From assembly GCF_003201205.1 (NCBI RefSeq), contig NZ_QICN01000002.1, forward strand, positions 530,829 through 594,828: 64,000 bases of DNA, given 5' to 3'. The position numbers and the translations under genes were made by a program. Position 1 is the stretch's first letter; each line of letters begins with the position of its first letter. This stretch comes from Sinimarinibacterium flocculans. GTDB lineage: Bacteria; Pseudomonadota; Gammaproteobacteria; Nevskiales; Nevskiaceae. A model generated the notes under the pieces. That model saw only the letters and a list, made by a program, of their open reading frames with translations. It did not search any database and had not been told where the DNA came from. This document shows positions 39,172-50,841 of this stretch, piece by piece.

Positions 39172-39783
39172 CTACTCCTTCAGTTTTTGCGCCTGCAGTT
39201 CGCACTCGAACATGAACTCCAGCGCCTCGACGCGCCAGCGCGCCTGATCGACATCCGCACCCCAGGCATACAGACCGTGTCCGGCAATCAGGTAGGCCGG
39301 CGTCTGCGGCCGTTCGCGCAGGTGGGCGTCCACCGTCGCCGCCAGTCGCGCGATGTCCTGGTCGTTGGCGAACACCGGCACTTCGACCGCGGCCTCGTGC
39401 GTCGAGATCCCGGGCAGCAGCTTCAGCAGTTCGTAGCCGGCCAGGCGGATGCCCTCGTAGCGGCGCGACAGCACCGTGTTCGCGATCGAATGCGTGTGCA
39501 GCACGGCGCCGATCGCCGGATCGTAGCGGTAGAGCTGGCAGTGCAGAAGGGTCTCGTACGAGGCCCTGCGATCCGCCTGCAGCGGCCGGCCGTCGAGGTC
39601 GGCAACGAGAAAGTGCTCGTCCTCCAGCTCGCCCTTGTGGCAGCCCGAGGCGGTGATCAGCATCGTCGCGGCATCGCGGCGCGCCGAGAAATTGCCGCCG
39701 GTCGCCGGCACCCAGCCGCGCTGGTGGAACAGGCGGCCGGCCGCGATCAGGCGTTGCGCGCGCGCTGCATCGTCGCTGTTCAT
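39172..39783 (-). CDS. mtnB: Methylthioribulose-1-phosphate dehydratase
   Basis: 203 aa, class II aldolase fold with zinc histidines in LHTHS (central) and GHGLYAWG (C-terminal), and the GGNFSARRD substrate loop. It dehydrates 5-methylthioribulose-1-phosphate, feeding MtnC and then MtnD. The ATG at 39783 has a strong GGAGGCAGCG site; an ATG four codons earlier does not. No mtnA/mtnN/mtnK is in the window. Confidence 0.96.
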   Translation of the reverse strand: MNSDDAARAQRLIAAGRLFHQRGWVPATGGNFSARRDAATMLITASGCHKGELEDEHFLVADLDGRPLQADRRASYETLLHCQLYRYDPAIGAVLHTHSIANTVLSRRYEGIRLAGYELLKLLPGISTHEAAVEVPVFANDQDIARLAATVDAHLRERPQTPAYLIAGHGLYAWGADVDQARWRVEALEFMFECELQAQKLKE

Positions 39784-39833
39784 CGCTGCCTCCATGGGGC
39801 GCGCACTGTAGGTCAATCCTTCCCCCCGCTCAA

Positions 39834-41282
39834 TCAGCTCAGGAACGCGGCCGCGAGACCCAGGAAGATCAGGAAGCCCATGCTGTCGGTGGTTGCCGTC
39901 AGCACGATGCTCGACCCCATCGCCGGGTCCCGCCCCAGCCGCTGCAGCAGCACCGGCGCGAGGACGCCGACCGTGGCCGCCAGCACCATGTTCAGCGTCA
40001 GTGCCGCCGCGATCACGGCCGCAAGCGTGACGCTGTCATACAGCAGCCATGTGACAACGCCCAGCACCAGCCCCCAGACCACCCCGTTCAGCAGGTTGAT
40101 GCCGATTTCGCGCTGCAGGATCTTGCGCAGCTGCAACGGGCCGAGCTGGCCCAGCGCCAGGCCGCGGATCACCAGCGCCACCGCCTGGTTGCCGGTGTTG
40201 CCGCCGATGCTGGCGACGATCGGCATCAGCGCCGCCAGCGCCACCAGCGCGGCGATGACCTCCTCGAAGGCGCCGATCACCCGTGACGCGATGAACGCCG
40301 TGACGAGGTTCAGCACGAGCCAGGGCCAGCGCCGGCGCGCGCTGGCGGCCAGCGGGGCGAACAGATCCTCGTCCGCCTCGGACAGACCGACCTGGCGCAG
40401 CGACTCGGCCTGGGCGCGCTCCTTGATCTCGTCGACGACGACGTCGACCGTGAGCCGGCCCACGACCTGCCGGTGGAGGTTCACGACCGGGCACGAGATG
40501 AGGTCGTACTTCTCGAACGCCGTGATCGCGTCGCGCACGCCATCGTCGGTGTAGAAGTAGGTCGGCTGCGGGTTCATCACCTCGGCGACGCGGCGGTCGG
40601 GCTCGTCGAGCAGCAGGCGCTGCAGGTCGAGCACCCCGCGCAGCCCGTTGCTGCGGTCGACCACGATCAGCTCGTTGGTATGGACCGGCAGCGCCGTCTT
40701 GCGCCGCAGCAGTCGCTGGACCGCCTCGAGCGTGGTGTCCTCGCGTACGGCGATGAAGTCGAGATCCATGATCGCGCCGACGCTGCCGTCGGGAAACGAC
40801 AGCACCGAGCGCACCTCCGCCTGGTCGGTGCGGTCGAGGCGCTCGACGACCGCATGCCGCAGCTCCTCCGGCAGACTGCTGACCAGGTCGGCGATGTCGT
40901 CCGAGTCCAGCGTATGGACGACCGCCGAGATGTCCTCGGGCGCCATGCCCAGCACCAGCGCCCGGCGCACGGTGTCCGACGCCTCGAGCAGCACCGCGCC
41001 CCGCTGGTCCGAGCGCACCAGCGCCCAGGCGGCCGCGCGCGGCTCCGGGGCGAGGCTTTCGAGCACGAAGGCGATGTCCGCCGGATGGAACTGCGCCAGC
41101 CGCTGCGACAGCGCCGCCTGGTGCTGGCGCTCGACGAGCTGCGCGACCACGTCATGCCGACGGTTCTCGCTGCGCGACACCAGCTCGCGTTCCAGCGCCT
41201 GGCGCGACAGCAGGTCGATCACCTGGGCGCGGGCCTGCTCGAGGTGACGGTGGTGCGCGCGAACGTCGGCATCCTGGCTCAT
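39834..41282 (-). CDS. mgtE: Magnesium transporter MgtE
   Basis: 482 aa. Cytoplasmic N domain (about 30-135), a CBS pair (about 140-265) and five C-terminal membrane helices (about 305-480) with the signature PIVASIGGNTGNQA. It is a Mg2+ channel whose CBS/N domains close the pore when Mg2+ is bound. The gene stands alone between the mtn operon and the ribosomal protein genes. Confidence 0.96.
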   Translation of the reverse strand: MSQDADVRAHHRHLEQARAQVIDLLSRQALERELVSRSENRRHDVVAQLVERQHQAALSQRLAQFHPADIAFVLESLAPEPRAAAWALVRSDQRGAVLLEASDTVRRALVLGMAPEDISAVVHTLDSDDIADLVSSLPEELRHAVVERLDRTDQAEVRSVLSFPDGSVGAIMDLDFIAVREDTTLEAVQRLLRRKTALPVHTNELIVVDRSNGLRGVLDLQRLLLDEPDRRVAEVMNPQPTYFYTDDGVRDAITAFEKYDLISCPVVNLHRQVVGRLTVDVVVDEIKERAQAESLRQVGLSEADEDLFAPLAASARRRWPWLVLNLVTAFIASRVIGAFEEVIAALVALAALMPIVASIGGNTGNQAVALVIRGLALGQLGPLQLRKILQREIGINLLNGVVWGLVLGVVTWLLYDSVTLAAVIAAALTLNMVLAATVGVLAPVLLQRLGRDPAMGSSIVLTATTDSMGFLIFLGLAAAFLS

Positions 41283-41358
41283 GGGCGGCTATCGTACGCC
41301 GTCGCCCCGCGACAAACGGCGACGGGCCGGCAGGAGGACGCGACGGCAGCGCAAACGA

Positions 41359-41384
41359 CAAAGGGCCGCTGTCGCGGCCCTTTG
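41359..41384 (-). terminator. Terminator of the rpmB-rpmG operon
   Basis: A perfect 11-bp stem (CAAAGGGCCGC with its complement) and a 4-base loop, 26 bp past the rpmG stop. On the minus strand it is followed by TCGTTTGC, a weak T tract. Confidence 0.8.
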
Positions 41385-41409
41385 CTGGAGACGTCCCCGG
41401 AACCTCAGA

Positions 41410-41583
41410 TCACTTGATCTTGGCTTCCTTGAAGGTGACGTGCTTGCGCGCCACCGGGTCGTACTTTTTCATCTCGAACTTGTCGGGCGTGTTCTTGCGG
41501 TTCTTCGTCGTGGTGTAGAAGTAACCCGTGTCGGCGGTCGACACCAGGCGGATCTTCTCGACGTCCTTCTTCTTGCCAGCCAT
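41410..41583 (-). CDS. rpmG: Ribosomal protein L33
   Basis: 57 aa read directly from the sequence: starts [20 protein letters not shown], contains [13 protein letters not shown] and ends KEAKIK. This is the cysteine-free L33 form. A CAGGAGCAGATAA site precedes the ATG. It lies 20 bp downstream of rpmB, the usual pair for 50S proteins. Confidence 0.97.
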   Translation of the reverse strand: MAGKKKDVEKIRLVSTADTGYFYTTTKNRKNTPDKFEMKKYDPVARKHVTFKEAKIK

Positions 41584-41603
41584 TTATCTGCTCCTGCCCT
41601 GGT

Positions 41604-41840
41604 TCAGAGCTTCTCGCCGCGCGCGCGCAGCTCGGCGACGATAGTGTCGACGCCCTTCTTGTCGATGATGCGCATGCCGGCCGCCGAAACGCGCAGCGTC
41701 ACGAAACGCTTTTCCGACTCCAGCCAGAACCGGTGCTTGTGCAGGTTCGGCTCGAACCGGCGGCGACGACGGTTGTTGGCGTGAGAGACCGTGTTGCCGG
41801 TGATCGGCCGCTTGCCGGTGACCTGACAGACTTTGGACAT
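41604..41840 (-). CDS. rpmB: Ribosomal protein L28
   Basis: 78 aa, starting [23 protein letters not shown] and containing [15 protein letters not shown] and [14 protein letters not shown], fully typical of L28. First gene of the rpmB-rpmG operon. The longer upstream frame is spurious, since family members start at this ATG. Confidence 0.98.
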   Translation of the reverse strand: MSKVCQVTGKRPITGNTVSHANNRRRRRFEPNLHKHRFWLESEKRFVTLRVSAAGMRIIDKKGVDTIVAELRARGEKL

Positions 41841-42067
41841 GACAGCAGTACCCGAATCAGTGAACCCGTGAGGGTAGCCCGCGAGGGCTTGTCGAATCGG
41901 CCTGGAGCACGCGTATTTCGCGGCCGGGCCGGCCAAAAGGGGCGCAATTGTGCCAGCGCACCCGTCCGCGGGCAAGCCCCGGTTCCGGCCTCCCCCCGAA
42001 CCACGGGGAGGCGCGCCGCCTCAAGCTGGTGCATGCTGCGGAAAACCTGCGATCCGGGCCGCCGGCG

Positions 42068-42622
42068 ATGTGCCCATCCTCCGAGAGAACCGATCCGCTG
42101 CGCCAGCGCCTGCTGTCGGCCGGACGCAGCCTGCTCGACGCCGAGGACGGCGGCAACTTCGATCCGGCCTCGGTCTGCGCGGCGGCCGGCGCTCCGCCGG
42201 AGTCGCTGCCCCGGCTCTTCGGCGACTGGGACGCCTACCGCTGCGCGCTGCTGGCGGCGATGATCGACGAGGTGCGTGAACGCGTCGCGCGCATCACCAG
42301 CAACATGCCCGCCGGCATCGAGCGCCTCAAGCTGGCGCTGGAGACCTATCTGGAAGCCAACGTCCAGCGCCCGCCGCTGCGCCGGCTCCTGTCCGACCTG
42401 CGCTTCACCCCGCAGGGCGCCGACCTGATCCGCGGCCGCGTCGCCGGCTTCGGCATCGTTCTGGGCGTGGAGCTGCGCACGCTCGGCCGCCCGCATCCGG
42501 AAGCCACGGCGCGACTGCTGACCGCGGCGGTGACCGAGATCGCGCAGGCAGAGCACGAGGCCGGCACCCGGGTGCCGGCACTGCGCAGGACGCTGCTGCG
42601 CTACCTGGACCGGTCGGCATGA
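42068..42622 (+). CDS. TetR-like regulator with a weak helix-turn-helix (first of a tandem pair)
   Basis: 184 aa. The N-terminal 60 residues follow the TetR pattern (RQRLLSAGRSLL, CAAAGAPPESLPRLFGDWDAY) but the recognition region is short and Pro-rich. The rest (ERLKLALETYLEANVQRPPLRRLLSDLRFTP) is a TetR_C-like ligand domain. It aligns along its length with the next gene (YL-x4/5-RPPLR, LGxELxxLGxP, PALRxxL), so the two arose by duplication. Their start/stop overlap is ATGA. No ribosome site is obvious at the ATG. Ligand and targets are unknown. Confidence 0.72.
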   Translation: MCPSSERTDPLRQRLLSAGRSLLDAEDGGNFDPASVCAAAGAPPESLPRLFGDWDAYRCALLAAMIDEVRERVARITSNMPAGIERLKLALETYLEANVQRPPLRRLLSDLRFTPQGADLIRGRVAGFGIVLGVELRTLGRPHPEATARLLTAAVTEIAQAEHEAGTRVPALRRTLLRYLDRSA

Positions 42623-43158
42623 TGGCGCATATCGACCCGCGCACCGCCCTGATCGCCGCCGCCGCGCCGCTGGCACGCGAGCGTCGCCTCGCGACGCTGA
42701 CCACGGACGAGATCTGCCAGCGCGCCGGCGTCGACGCCGGCGTATTCACCTCGATCTTCGGCGATCTGACCGGCTACCTGGTCGCGGTCCAGCAGGTGTT
42801 CATGGACCGCCTGCGGGATCGCATCGTCGCCGTCACCGCCGGCGTTCCGCCGGGCATGCGCCGCATCCAGCTCGCCACCGAGTCCTATCTGAGCGGCTGC
42901 CTGGACGAGCGACCGCTGCGCGGCTGGCTGCTCGAAGCCCGCATGCGTCCACCGGTGCTGACCGGCCTGCGCCGGCAGAACCGGACCTATTACATGATCC
43001 TGGGTGCGGAACTCGAGCGGCTGGGATGGCCCGACGGTGCAGCGGCCGCCCGCCTGTATCTGGCCATGATCAACGCCGCCAGCATCGTCGAACACCGTTC
43101 CGGCGTTCAGCCGGCCCTGCGGGCCGCCCTCTGGCACTTTCTCGAGCACGGCGCCTGA
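42619..43158 (+). CDS. TetR-family regulator (second of a tandem pair)
   Basis: 179 aa. HTH region LTTDEICQRAGVDAGVFTSIFGDLTGYLVAV is a better TetR match than in the preceding paralogue; the C-terminal domain is shared with it. Translation is coupled to the first gene (ATGA overlap), so the proteins are made together and could heterodimerise. It ends 7 bp from the convergent radC. Confidence 0.78.
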   Translation: MMAHIDPRTALIAAAAPLARERRLATLTTDEICQRAGVDAGVFTSIFGDLTGYLVAVQQVFMDRLRDRIVAVTAGVPPGMRRIQLATESYLSGCLDERPLRGWLLEARMRPPVLTGLRRQNRTYYMILGAELERLGWPDGAAAARLYLAMINAASIVEHRSGVQPALRAALWHFLEHGA

Positions 43159-43165
43159 ACGGACC

Positions 43166-43840
43166 TCAGATCCACCCCCGCTCGGCAAAGCTCACCGGTG
43201 CACCGTCGCCGACCACCAGATGGTCGAGCACGCGCACATCGATCGTGCCCAGCGCCTGACGCAGCCGTTCCGTCAGGGCGCGGTCCGCGGCGCTGGGCTC
43301 GGCGATGCCGCTGGGATGGTTGTGCGCGAGGATCACCGCCGCGGCATTGCGGCGCAGTGCCGCCTTGACCACTTCACGCGGATACACCGCCGCGCCGTCG
43401 ACCGTACCGCGCGCCAGCTCCTCGTAGGCCAGCACGCGGTGCTGCGTGTCGAGGAAGACGACGCCGAACACCTCGTGTTCGCGATCGCGCAGTTGCGCGC
43501 GCAGGTAGTCCGCCGCCGCCTGCGGGCTCGACAGGGCGTCGCCGCGCACCAGAATCTCCGACAGCTGGCGCCGGGCCATCTCCATGACGGCCTGCAGCTG
43601 CACGTACTTGGCCTCGCCCAGGCCCTTGGTGATGCAGAATTCCTCGCGCGACGCCGTCAGCAACGCGCGCAGGCTGCCGAAGCGGCGCATCAGGTCGCGG
43701 GCGAGATCGACCGCCGTCATGCCGCGCACGCCGGTCCGCAGGAAGATCGCCAGCAGCTCGGCATCGCTGAGTCCGGACGCCCCCGCCGCCAGCAGCTTCT
43801 CGCGCGGCCGTTCGCTCTCCGGCCAGTCGGTGATCGCCAT
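43166..43840 (-). CDS. radC: RadC-family JAB-domain protein
   Basis: 224 aa. An N-terminal helix-hairpin-helix-like region ([23 protein letters not shown]) is followed by the JAB/MPN domain with the metalloprotease motif [15 protein letters not shown] (H-x-H-x-S...D). Despite its name, a role in DNA repair is doubtful; the biochemical role is unsettled. It lies divergent from coaBC, as often seen in Gammaproteobacteria. Confidence 0.95.
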   Translation of the reverse strand: MAITDWPESERPREKLLAAGASGLSDAELLAIFLRTGVRGMTAVDLARDLMRRFGSLRALLTASREEFCITKGLGEAKYVQLQAVMEMARRQLSEILVRGDALSSPQAAADYLRAQLRDREHEVFGVVFLDTQHRVLAYEELARGTVDGAAVYPREVVKAALRRNAAAVILAHNHPSGIAEPSAADRALTERLRQALGTIDVRVLDHLVVGDGAPVSFAERGWI

Positions 43841-43913
43841 CCCGCCCCTTCCCTGTTCGTGTTTTTCTTGCTGCCGCTGCAGTGCAGTCGGCGCCCCGGG
43901 CTAGAATGATGCG

Positions 43914-46461
<2,548 letters not shown>

Positions 46462-46526
46462 GCATTCAAAGCGATGCCTTGAATGGCATCGCTTTGAATG
46501 CGAACGCCCGGCCATGGAAGGCCGGG
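46462..46526. repeat. Double-hairpin intergenic repeat downstream of argB
   Basis: Hairpin one is a perfect 17-bp stem (46462-46478 with 46485-46501, loop TTGAAT). Hairpin two is CCCGGCC/GGCCGGG (46507-46526). The segment GCGAACGCCCGGCC-N6-GGCCGGGC is shared with the insert upstream of mtnC. No T tract follows, so it is not an ordinary terminator, though it may protect the argB mRNA 3' end. Confidence 0.8.
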
Positions 46527-46596
46527 CCGGGGCTGGTCGCCGCGCGCACCGCCGCGCCATGGACGGCTTGTATGCCGTACCTGACGGCGCCCGCTT

Positions 46597-46631
46597 GATG
46601 CCGCTTTGCGCGAACGCTCGGCCAGGGAAGC
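46597..46631. repeat. Degenerate second copy of the argB-downstream repeat
   Basis: TGCCGCTTTGCGCGAACGCTCGGCCAGGGAAG lines up with 46485-46520 (CATCGCTTTGAATGCGAACGCCCGGCCATGGAAG), with a few substitutions and a short gap. It lies in the same orientation about 110 bp further on. Confidence 0.55.
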
Positions 46632-46648
46632 ACGCGCGCAATCGCCTT

Positions 46649-47332
46649 TTAGTCCTCGTCGTCCTCCCGAGAGGACGAAACCGACGATGACTCTGCTGGC
46701 GTCGCGCCCAGCCCCTTGAGCTCGCGGTAGCGGGCGATGTCGCGATCGAACTTGTCGCGGATCACGTCACGCTCCTCGCGCAGCTTGCCGACCGCCCGAC
46801 GGTTGTCCTCGACGGCGGTCTCGAAGGTTTCGAGCTGGCGGGTCAGGCGGGACGGAACCTTGCGCCCAGCCTCCTCGACATCCGCGATCTGCCCCTTGAG
46901 CTGCTCGACGCCGCGACGGTTCTCGCGCAGCGTGTCGCGTGCCAGATTGAGCCGCCCATCCAGCGTCTGCAGGCGGTTGTCGCGGGTCTTCTCGAGTTCG
47001 CCGACGTCCGCGAAGGTGGTCAGCAGGAAGCGGTCGTAAGCCGCCTGCTCGGCCGCACGCCGCCGCCGTGCCTCGAGGTCCGCGGCGCGGCGGGCTTCGG
47101 CCTCGATCTCCTCCGGTGTCTTCTGTCGCGGCAGGGTCTGCACCACGCGACCGGCATCGTCGTACACCTTGCGTTCCTGCCGCGCGTACTGCGGCGGTAC
47201 GCGATCGCCGCAGGCGCGACGACCGTTCTCGTCCGTCCAGCAGACGATGCTGCCCGCGGCCTCGGCCATGAGCATCGGCATCCCGCCGATCACGATTGCC
47301 ATCCCTAGCTGTCGAAAAGACTTCCGGAACAT
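46649..47332 (-). CDS. Exported DUF4124-like protein with long coiled coil
   Basis: 227 aa. A signal peptide (about 1-26, ending AEAAG) precedes a short DUF4124-like domain (SIVCWTDENGRRACGDRVPPQYA), two cysteines and then a charged heptad-type coiled coil from about 70 to 205. The tail is Ser/Glu/Asp-rich. It is probably periplasmic and structural; the function is unknown. The ATG at 47332 follows CGGAGAGCCGGGA. It is the gene after pyrE on the same strand (gap 29 bp). Confidence 0.8.
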   Translation of the reverse strand: MFRKSFRQLGMAIVIGGMPMLMAEAAGSIVCWTDENGRRACGDRVPPQYARQERKVYDDAGRVVQTLPRQKTPEEIEAEARRAADLEARRRRAAEQAAYDRFLLTTFADVGELEKTRDNRLQTLDGRLNLARDTLRENRRGVEQLKGQIADVEEAGRKVPSRLTRQLETFETAVEDNRRAVGKLREERDVIRDKFDRDIARYRELKGLGATPAESSSVSSSREDDED

Positions 47333-47361
47333 TCCCGGCTCTCCGAAGCGTGGTGATCCCA

Positions 47362-48015
47362 TTATGCCGAAACGCCGTGTCGCGACTGGTAGCTGCGGAT
47401 CGCCTCGACGGTGGCTGCAGGGACGGCGCCGCCCGCGAGGTACTCGAGCAGCACGTCGACCGTGACCAGCGGAATCACGCGGATCCCGGTGTCGTGCTCC
47501 ATCTCCTGCACGGCGGAGCGCCCGCTGGTGCCTTTTTCCTGCCGGTCCAGCGCGATGACCGCGGCGACCGGCTCGGCACCGGCCGCACGCAGCAATCCCA
47601 CGGCCTCTCTCAGCGCAGTGCCGGCGGTCAGCACGTCGTCGACGATGACGACACGACCCCGCGGCGGCGCGCCGACCAGCGTGCCGCCTTCGCCGTGATC
47701 CTTGGCTTCCTTGCGGTTGTACGCGAACGGCACGTCGCGGCCGCCGGCGTCCGGGCCGGCGAGCGCGGTCGCGACCGCCGTCACCAGCGGAATCCCCTTG
47801 TAGGCCGGCCCGAAGAGCATGTCGTACTCCACACCTGCGGCGGCCAGCGCCTGCGCGTAGGCCTCGCCGAGCCGGCGCATGCCGGCGCCCCCGGCGATTC
47901 GCCCGAGGTTGAAGAAGTACGGGCTCACGCGGCCCGACTTGAGCGTGAACTCACCGAAGGTGAGCACCTGGTTGGCAAGTGCCAGCTCGATGAAGGCGGT
48001 CTGGTAGGACTTCAT
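47362..48015 (-). CDS. pyrE: Orotate phosphoribosyltransferase
   Basis: 217 aa, type I phosphoribosyltransferase with the PRPP loop VVIVDDVLTAGTA, the FTLKSGRVSPYFFN N-terminal hood and the catalytic loop lysines (NRKEAKDHGEGG). It makes OMP in pyrimidine synthesis. Divergent from the exonuclease gene, with a 74-bp gap that carries both promoters. Confidence 0.97.
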   Translation of the reverse strand: MKSYQTAFIELALANQVLTFGEFTLKSGRVSPYFFNLGRIAGGAGMRRLGEAYAQALAAAGVEYDMLFGPAYKGIPLVTAVATALAGPDAGGRDVPFAYNRKEAKDHGEGGTLVGAPPRGRVVIVDDVLTAGTALREAVGLLRAAGAEPVAAVIALDRQEKGTSGRSAVQEMEHDTGIRVIPLVTVDVLLEYLAGGAVPAATVEAIRSYQSRHGVSA

Positions 48016-48089
48016 GCAGGGTGCGCCCGGAGGGATTCGGGCAGAATTGTCGCCGCAATCGCGTCCACTTGCCTGCCTGCCCCGCTGAC

Positions 48090-48869
48090 ATGCGCATCAT
48101 CTCGCTCAACTGCAACGGCATCCGCTCGGCCGCACGCAAGGGCCTGTTCGACTGGCTGCCCCGGCAGAACGCCGACGTGCTGTGCCTGCAGGAGACCAAG
48201 GCGCAGCGCGCGGACCTGAACGACGACGCGCTGTTCTTCCCGGACGGCTGGCATGCGCAGATGCGCGATGCGCAGAAGAAAGGCTATGCCGGCGTGGCGA
48301 TCTATGCGCGACACAAGCCGGACGCGGTGATCGACACGCTCGGCAATGACGAGTTCGACGGCGAGGGCCGGTATCTGGAGTACCGCTTCGGCAAGCTCTC
48401 GGTGATCTCGCTGTATCTGCCGTCCGGCTCCGCCGGGCCGGAGCGCCAGGCGAGCAAGGACCGCTTCCTCGCCTTCTTCCTGCCCAAGCTGCGCGAGTGG
48501 CGCGCCAGCGGGCGCGAGTACGTGATCTGCGGCGACTGGAACATCGCCCATCGCAACATCGACCTGAAGAACTGGCGCTCCAACCAGAAGAACTCCGGCT
48601 TCCTGCCGCACGAACGCGCCTGGCTCGACGTCGTGCTCGGCCCCGCGCCCGAGGGCGGCTGGATCGACGCCTATCGCAGCCTGCACCCCGATACCGAGGG
48701 CGAGGCCTACACCTGGTGGTCCAACCGCGGCCAGGCCTGGGCCAACAACGTCGGATGGCGCATCGACTATCACATGATCACGCCGGGCCTGAAGCCGAAA
48801 GCCGCCGCCGTGTACAAGGCCGAGCGCTTCTCCGATCACGCGCCGCTGACGATCGACTATGCCGACTGA
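48090..48869 (+). CDS. xth: Exodeoxyribonuclease III / AP endonuclease
   Basis: 259 aa, EEP fold: LNCNGIRSA, LQETKAQ, GYAGVAIYAR, GDWNIAHRNIDLKN, WRIDYHM and SDHAPLTIDY. All catalytic residues are in place (Asn, Glu, Asp/Asn and the final Asp-His). It acts in base-excision repair at abasic sites. It overlaps the AmpG-like gene by 11 bp, so the two are co-transcribed. Confidence 0.95.
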   Translation: MRIISLNCNGIRSAARKGLFDWLPRQNADVLCLQETKAQRADLNDDALFFPDGWHAQMRDAQKKGYAGVAIYARHKPDAVIDTLGNDEFDGEGRYLEYRFGKLSVISLYLPSGSAGPERQASKDRFLAFFLPKLREWRASGREYVICGDWNIAHRNIDLKNWRSNQKNSGFLPHERAWLDVVLGPAPEGGWIDAYRSLHPDTEGEAYTWWSNRGQAWANNVGWRIDYHMITPGLKPKAAAVYKAERFSDHAPLTIDYAD

Positions 48870-50223
48870 GGCGCCGGCGGCGCGCAGCTGGCTCGACACG
48901 CTGCGGCTGTACGCGCAGCCCAAGCCGCTGGCGATGCTGTTCCTCGGCTTTTCCGCCGGCCTGCCGTTCCTGCTCGTGTTCAGCACGCTGTCGGCGTGGC
49001 TGCGCGAGGCCGACATCGACCGCACGACGATCGGCCTGCTGTCGTGGGTGGGACTCGCCTACTCGTTCAAGCTGCTGTGGGCGCCGATCGTCGACCGCGC
49101 GCCGATCCCGCTGCTGACGCGCTGGCTCGGCCGCCGCCGCAGCTGGATGCTCGCCGCCCAGCTCGCGCTGGTTGCCGGCCTGCTGGCGATGTCGCACGGC
49201 GACCCGTCGACGCGGCTCGCCGCACTGGCCGTCCTCGCCGTCTGCGTCGCCTTCGCCAGTGCGACGCAGGACATCGCCATCGACGCCTGGCGTATCGAGT
49301 CGGCACCGCTGTCGATGCAGGGCACGATGGCCGCGGCCTACCAGCTCGGCTACCGGCTGGCACTGATGGCGGCAACCGCCGGCGCCCTGTGGCTCGCCGG
49401 CGAGCACGGCTGGCGTGCGTCGTACACGGTGATGGCGGCGCTGGTCGGCATCGGCATCGTGACCACGCTGCTGGTGCCCGAGCCCAAGGTTGCGGTGAGC
49501 CGTGACACCGCGCTGCGCGAGCAGCGGGTGATCGACTTCCTCGAAGCCAAGGCGCACTGGCCGCGACCGCTGCGCCAGGCAGGCGGCTGGTTCGTCGGCG
49601 CGGTGGTGTGTCCGCTGGTGGACTTCTTCGCGCGCAACGGCGCGACGACGGCGCTGCTGATCCTGGCCTTTGTCGGCACCTTCCGCCTCACCGACTACAC
49701 GATGGGGGTGATGGCCAATCCGTTCTACCTCGACGTCGGCTACACGCTGCAGCAGATCGCGATCGTGGCCAAGGGCTACGGCGTGATCGCGTCGATCATC
49801 GGCGTGATCGTCGGCGGGTTCGGCGTCGCCAGCCTGGGCGTCGTGCGTGCGCTCGTCGTCGGCGGGGTTCTGGTGATCCTGTCGAACCTGGCCTTCGCGA
49901 CACTGGCCTTCACCGAGGATCCCGGACTGCTCGGACTGGGACTGGTCGTGAGTGCCGACAACTTCGCCTACAACTTCGCCGGCACCGCCTTCATCGCCTA
50001 CCTGTCGGGGCTGACGAACACCGCCTACACGGCGACGCAGTACGCACTGTTCTCGTCGCTGTTCTCGCTGCCGGGCAAGCTGCTGATGGGCGCGTCGGGA
50101 TGGGTCGTCGACAGCGCCGGCTACTTCGTGTTCTTTCTCTACACCTCGACGCTCGGCGTGCCGTCCCTGCTGCTGCTGATCTGGCTCACGCGGCGGCTGC
50201 CTCCACGCGCTGCAGACGCCTGA
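48859..50223 (+). CDS. ampG: AmpG-like muropeptide permease (MFS)
   Basis: 454 aa, 12-14 predicted membrane helices. AmpG-type features are GFSAGLPFLLVFSTLSAWLRE at the N-terminus, LSWVGLAYSFKLLWAPIVDR, and ATQDIAIDAWRIE in the first half. AmpG imports anhydro-muropeptides for peptidoglycan recycling. The start overlaps the exonuclease stop region. It overlaps, tail to tail, the GNAT gene by 38 bp. Confidence 0.9.
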   Translation: MPTEAPAARSWLDTLRLYAQPKPLAMLFLGFSAGLPFLLVFSTLSAWLREADIDRTTIGLLSWVGLAYSFKLLWAPIVDRAPIPLLTRWLGRRRSWMLAAQLALVAGLLAMSHGDPSTRLAALAVLAVCVAFASATQDIAIDAWRIESAPLSMQGTMAAAYQLGYRLALMAATAGALWLAGEHGWRASYTVMAALVGIGIVTTLLVPEPKVAVSRDTALREQRVIDFLEAKAHWPRPLRQAGGWFVGAVVCPLVDFFARNGATTALLILAFVGTFRLTDYTMGVMANPFYLDVGYTLQQIAIVAKGYGVIASIIGVIVGGFGVASLGVVRALVVGGVLVILSNLAFATLAFTEDPGLLGLGLVVSADNFAYNFAGTAFIAYLSGLTNTAYTATQYALFSSLFSLPGKLLMGASGWVVDSAGYFVFFLYTSTLGVPSLLLLIWLTRRLPPRAADA

Positions 50224-50830
50224 ACACCTCGGCGAAGCGTCGCGCGATGTGGTTGCCGTCAGGCACGTCCCAGGCGCGGTGATAGACCGGCAGCCTGAGT
50301 CGATCGATGTTGTCGGCGCGACCGGCATGGCGCGCGCCGAGCAGCTTCAGGTGGCGGATGATGCGGTCGTTGTCGCTGGCGACGTCGTAGTAGAAGGTGC
50401 GGATGCCGTTGGCGTGGGCACACAGGTGCAGGCAGGCCTGCAGCACGAAGCCCGCGCCGCGACCCTGGTAGTCGTCGGCGATGACGATGGCGACATCGGC
50501 CGCATCGGGCTCGCCGTTGATGCGGATGTAGCGCGCAACACCGATGCCGGGTTCCTCCGGCTTTTCGAGGTTCATGGCCCCCCAGGCGACGTGGTTGACG
50601 CCGTCCGCGCCGAGCAGCCGCTGCAGCAGGTCGTCCGACAGCTCGGTGGCGTCGTCGTCGATGCCCGGCAGGCGCCGACGGCGCACGAGTTGCGTCATGC
50701 GGCGGAAGCCCTCGCGCAGGCGCGGCGCATCCTCTGCGCGGATCGGCCGCACGAAGATCGGCAGCCCGTCGTCGAGGGTGTACTTGAAGGCGGGCGGCAG
50801 GTGCGGCGTGCGGATGGCGCTGAACAGCAT
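50186..50830 (-). CDS. GNAT-family N-acetyltransferase
   Basis: 214 aa with the GNAT acetyl-CoA motif region VAIVIADDYQGRGAGFVLQACL and a preceding beta strand IGVARYIRI. The N-terminal segment PIFVRPIRAEDAPRLREGF is typical of the acetyltransferase domain of the protein acetyltransferases. The substrate is unknown. The ATG has GAGGATTCC upstream. It lies 11 bp downstream of the small acidic protein gene on the same strand. Confidence 0.88.
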   Translation of the reverse strand: MLFSAIRTPHLPPAFKYTLDDGLPIFVRPIRAEDAPRLREGFRRMTQLVRRRRLPGIDDDATELSDDLLQRLLGADGVNHVAWGAMNLEKPEEPGIGVARYIRINGEPDAADVAIVIADDYQGRGAGFVLQACLHLCAHANGIRTFYYDVASDNDRIIRHLKLLGARHAGRADNIDRLRLPVYHRAWDVPDGNHIARRFAEVFRRLQRVEAAAA

Positions 50831-50841
50831 GCGAGGAATCC

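Noticed and set aside
46462..46501. argB-downstream hairpin as Rho-independent terminator
   Set aside because: The stem is perfect but no T run follows on either strand, and its flank recurs elsewhere as part of a repeat family.
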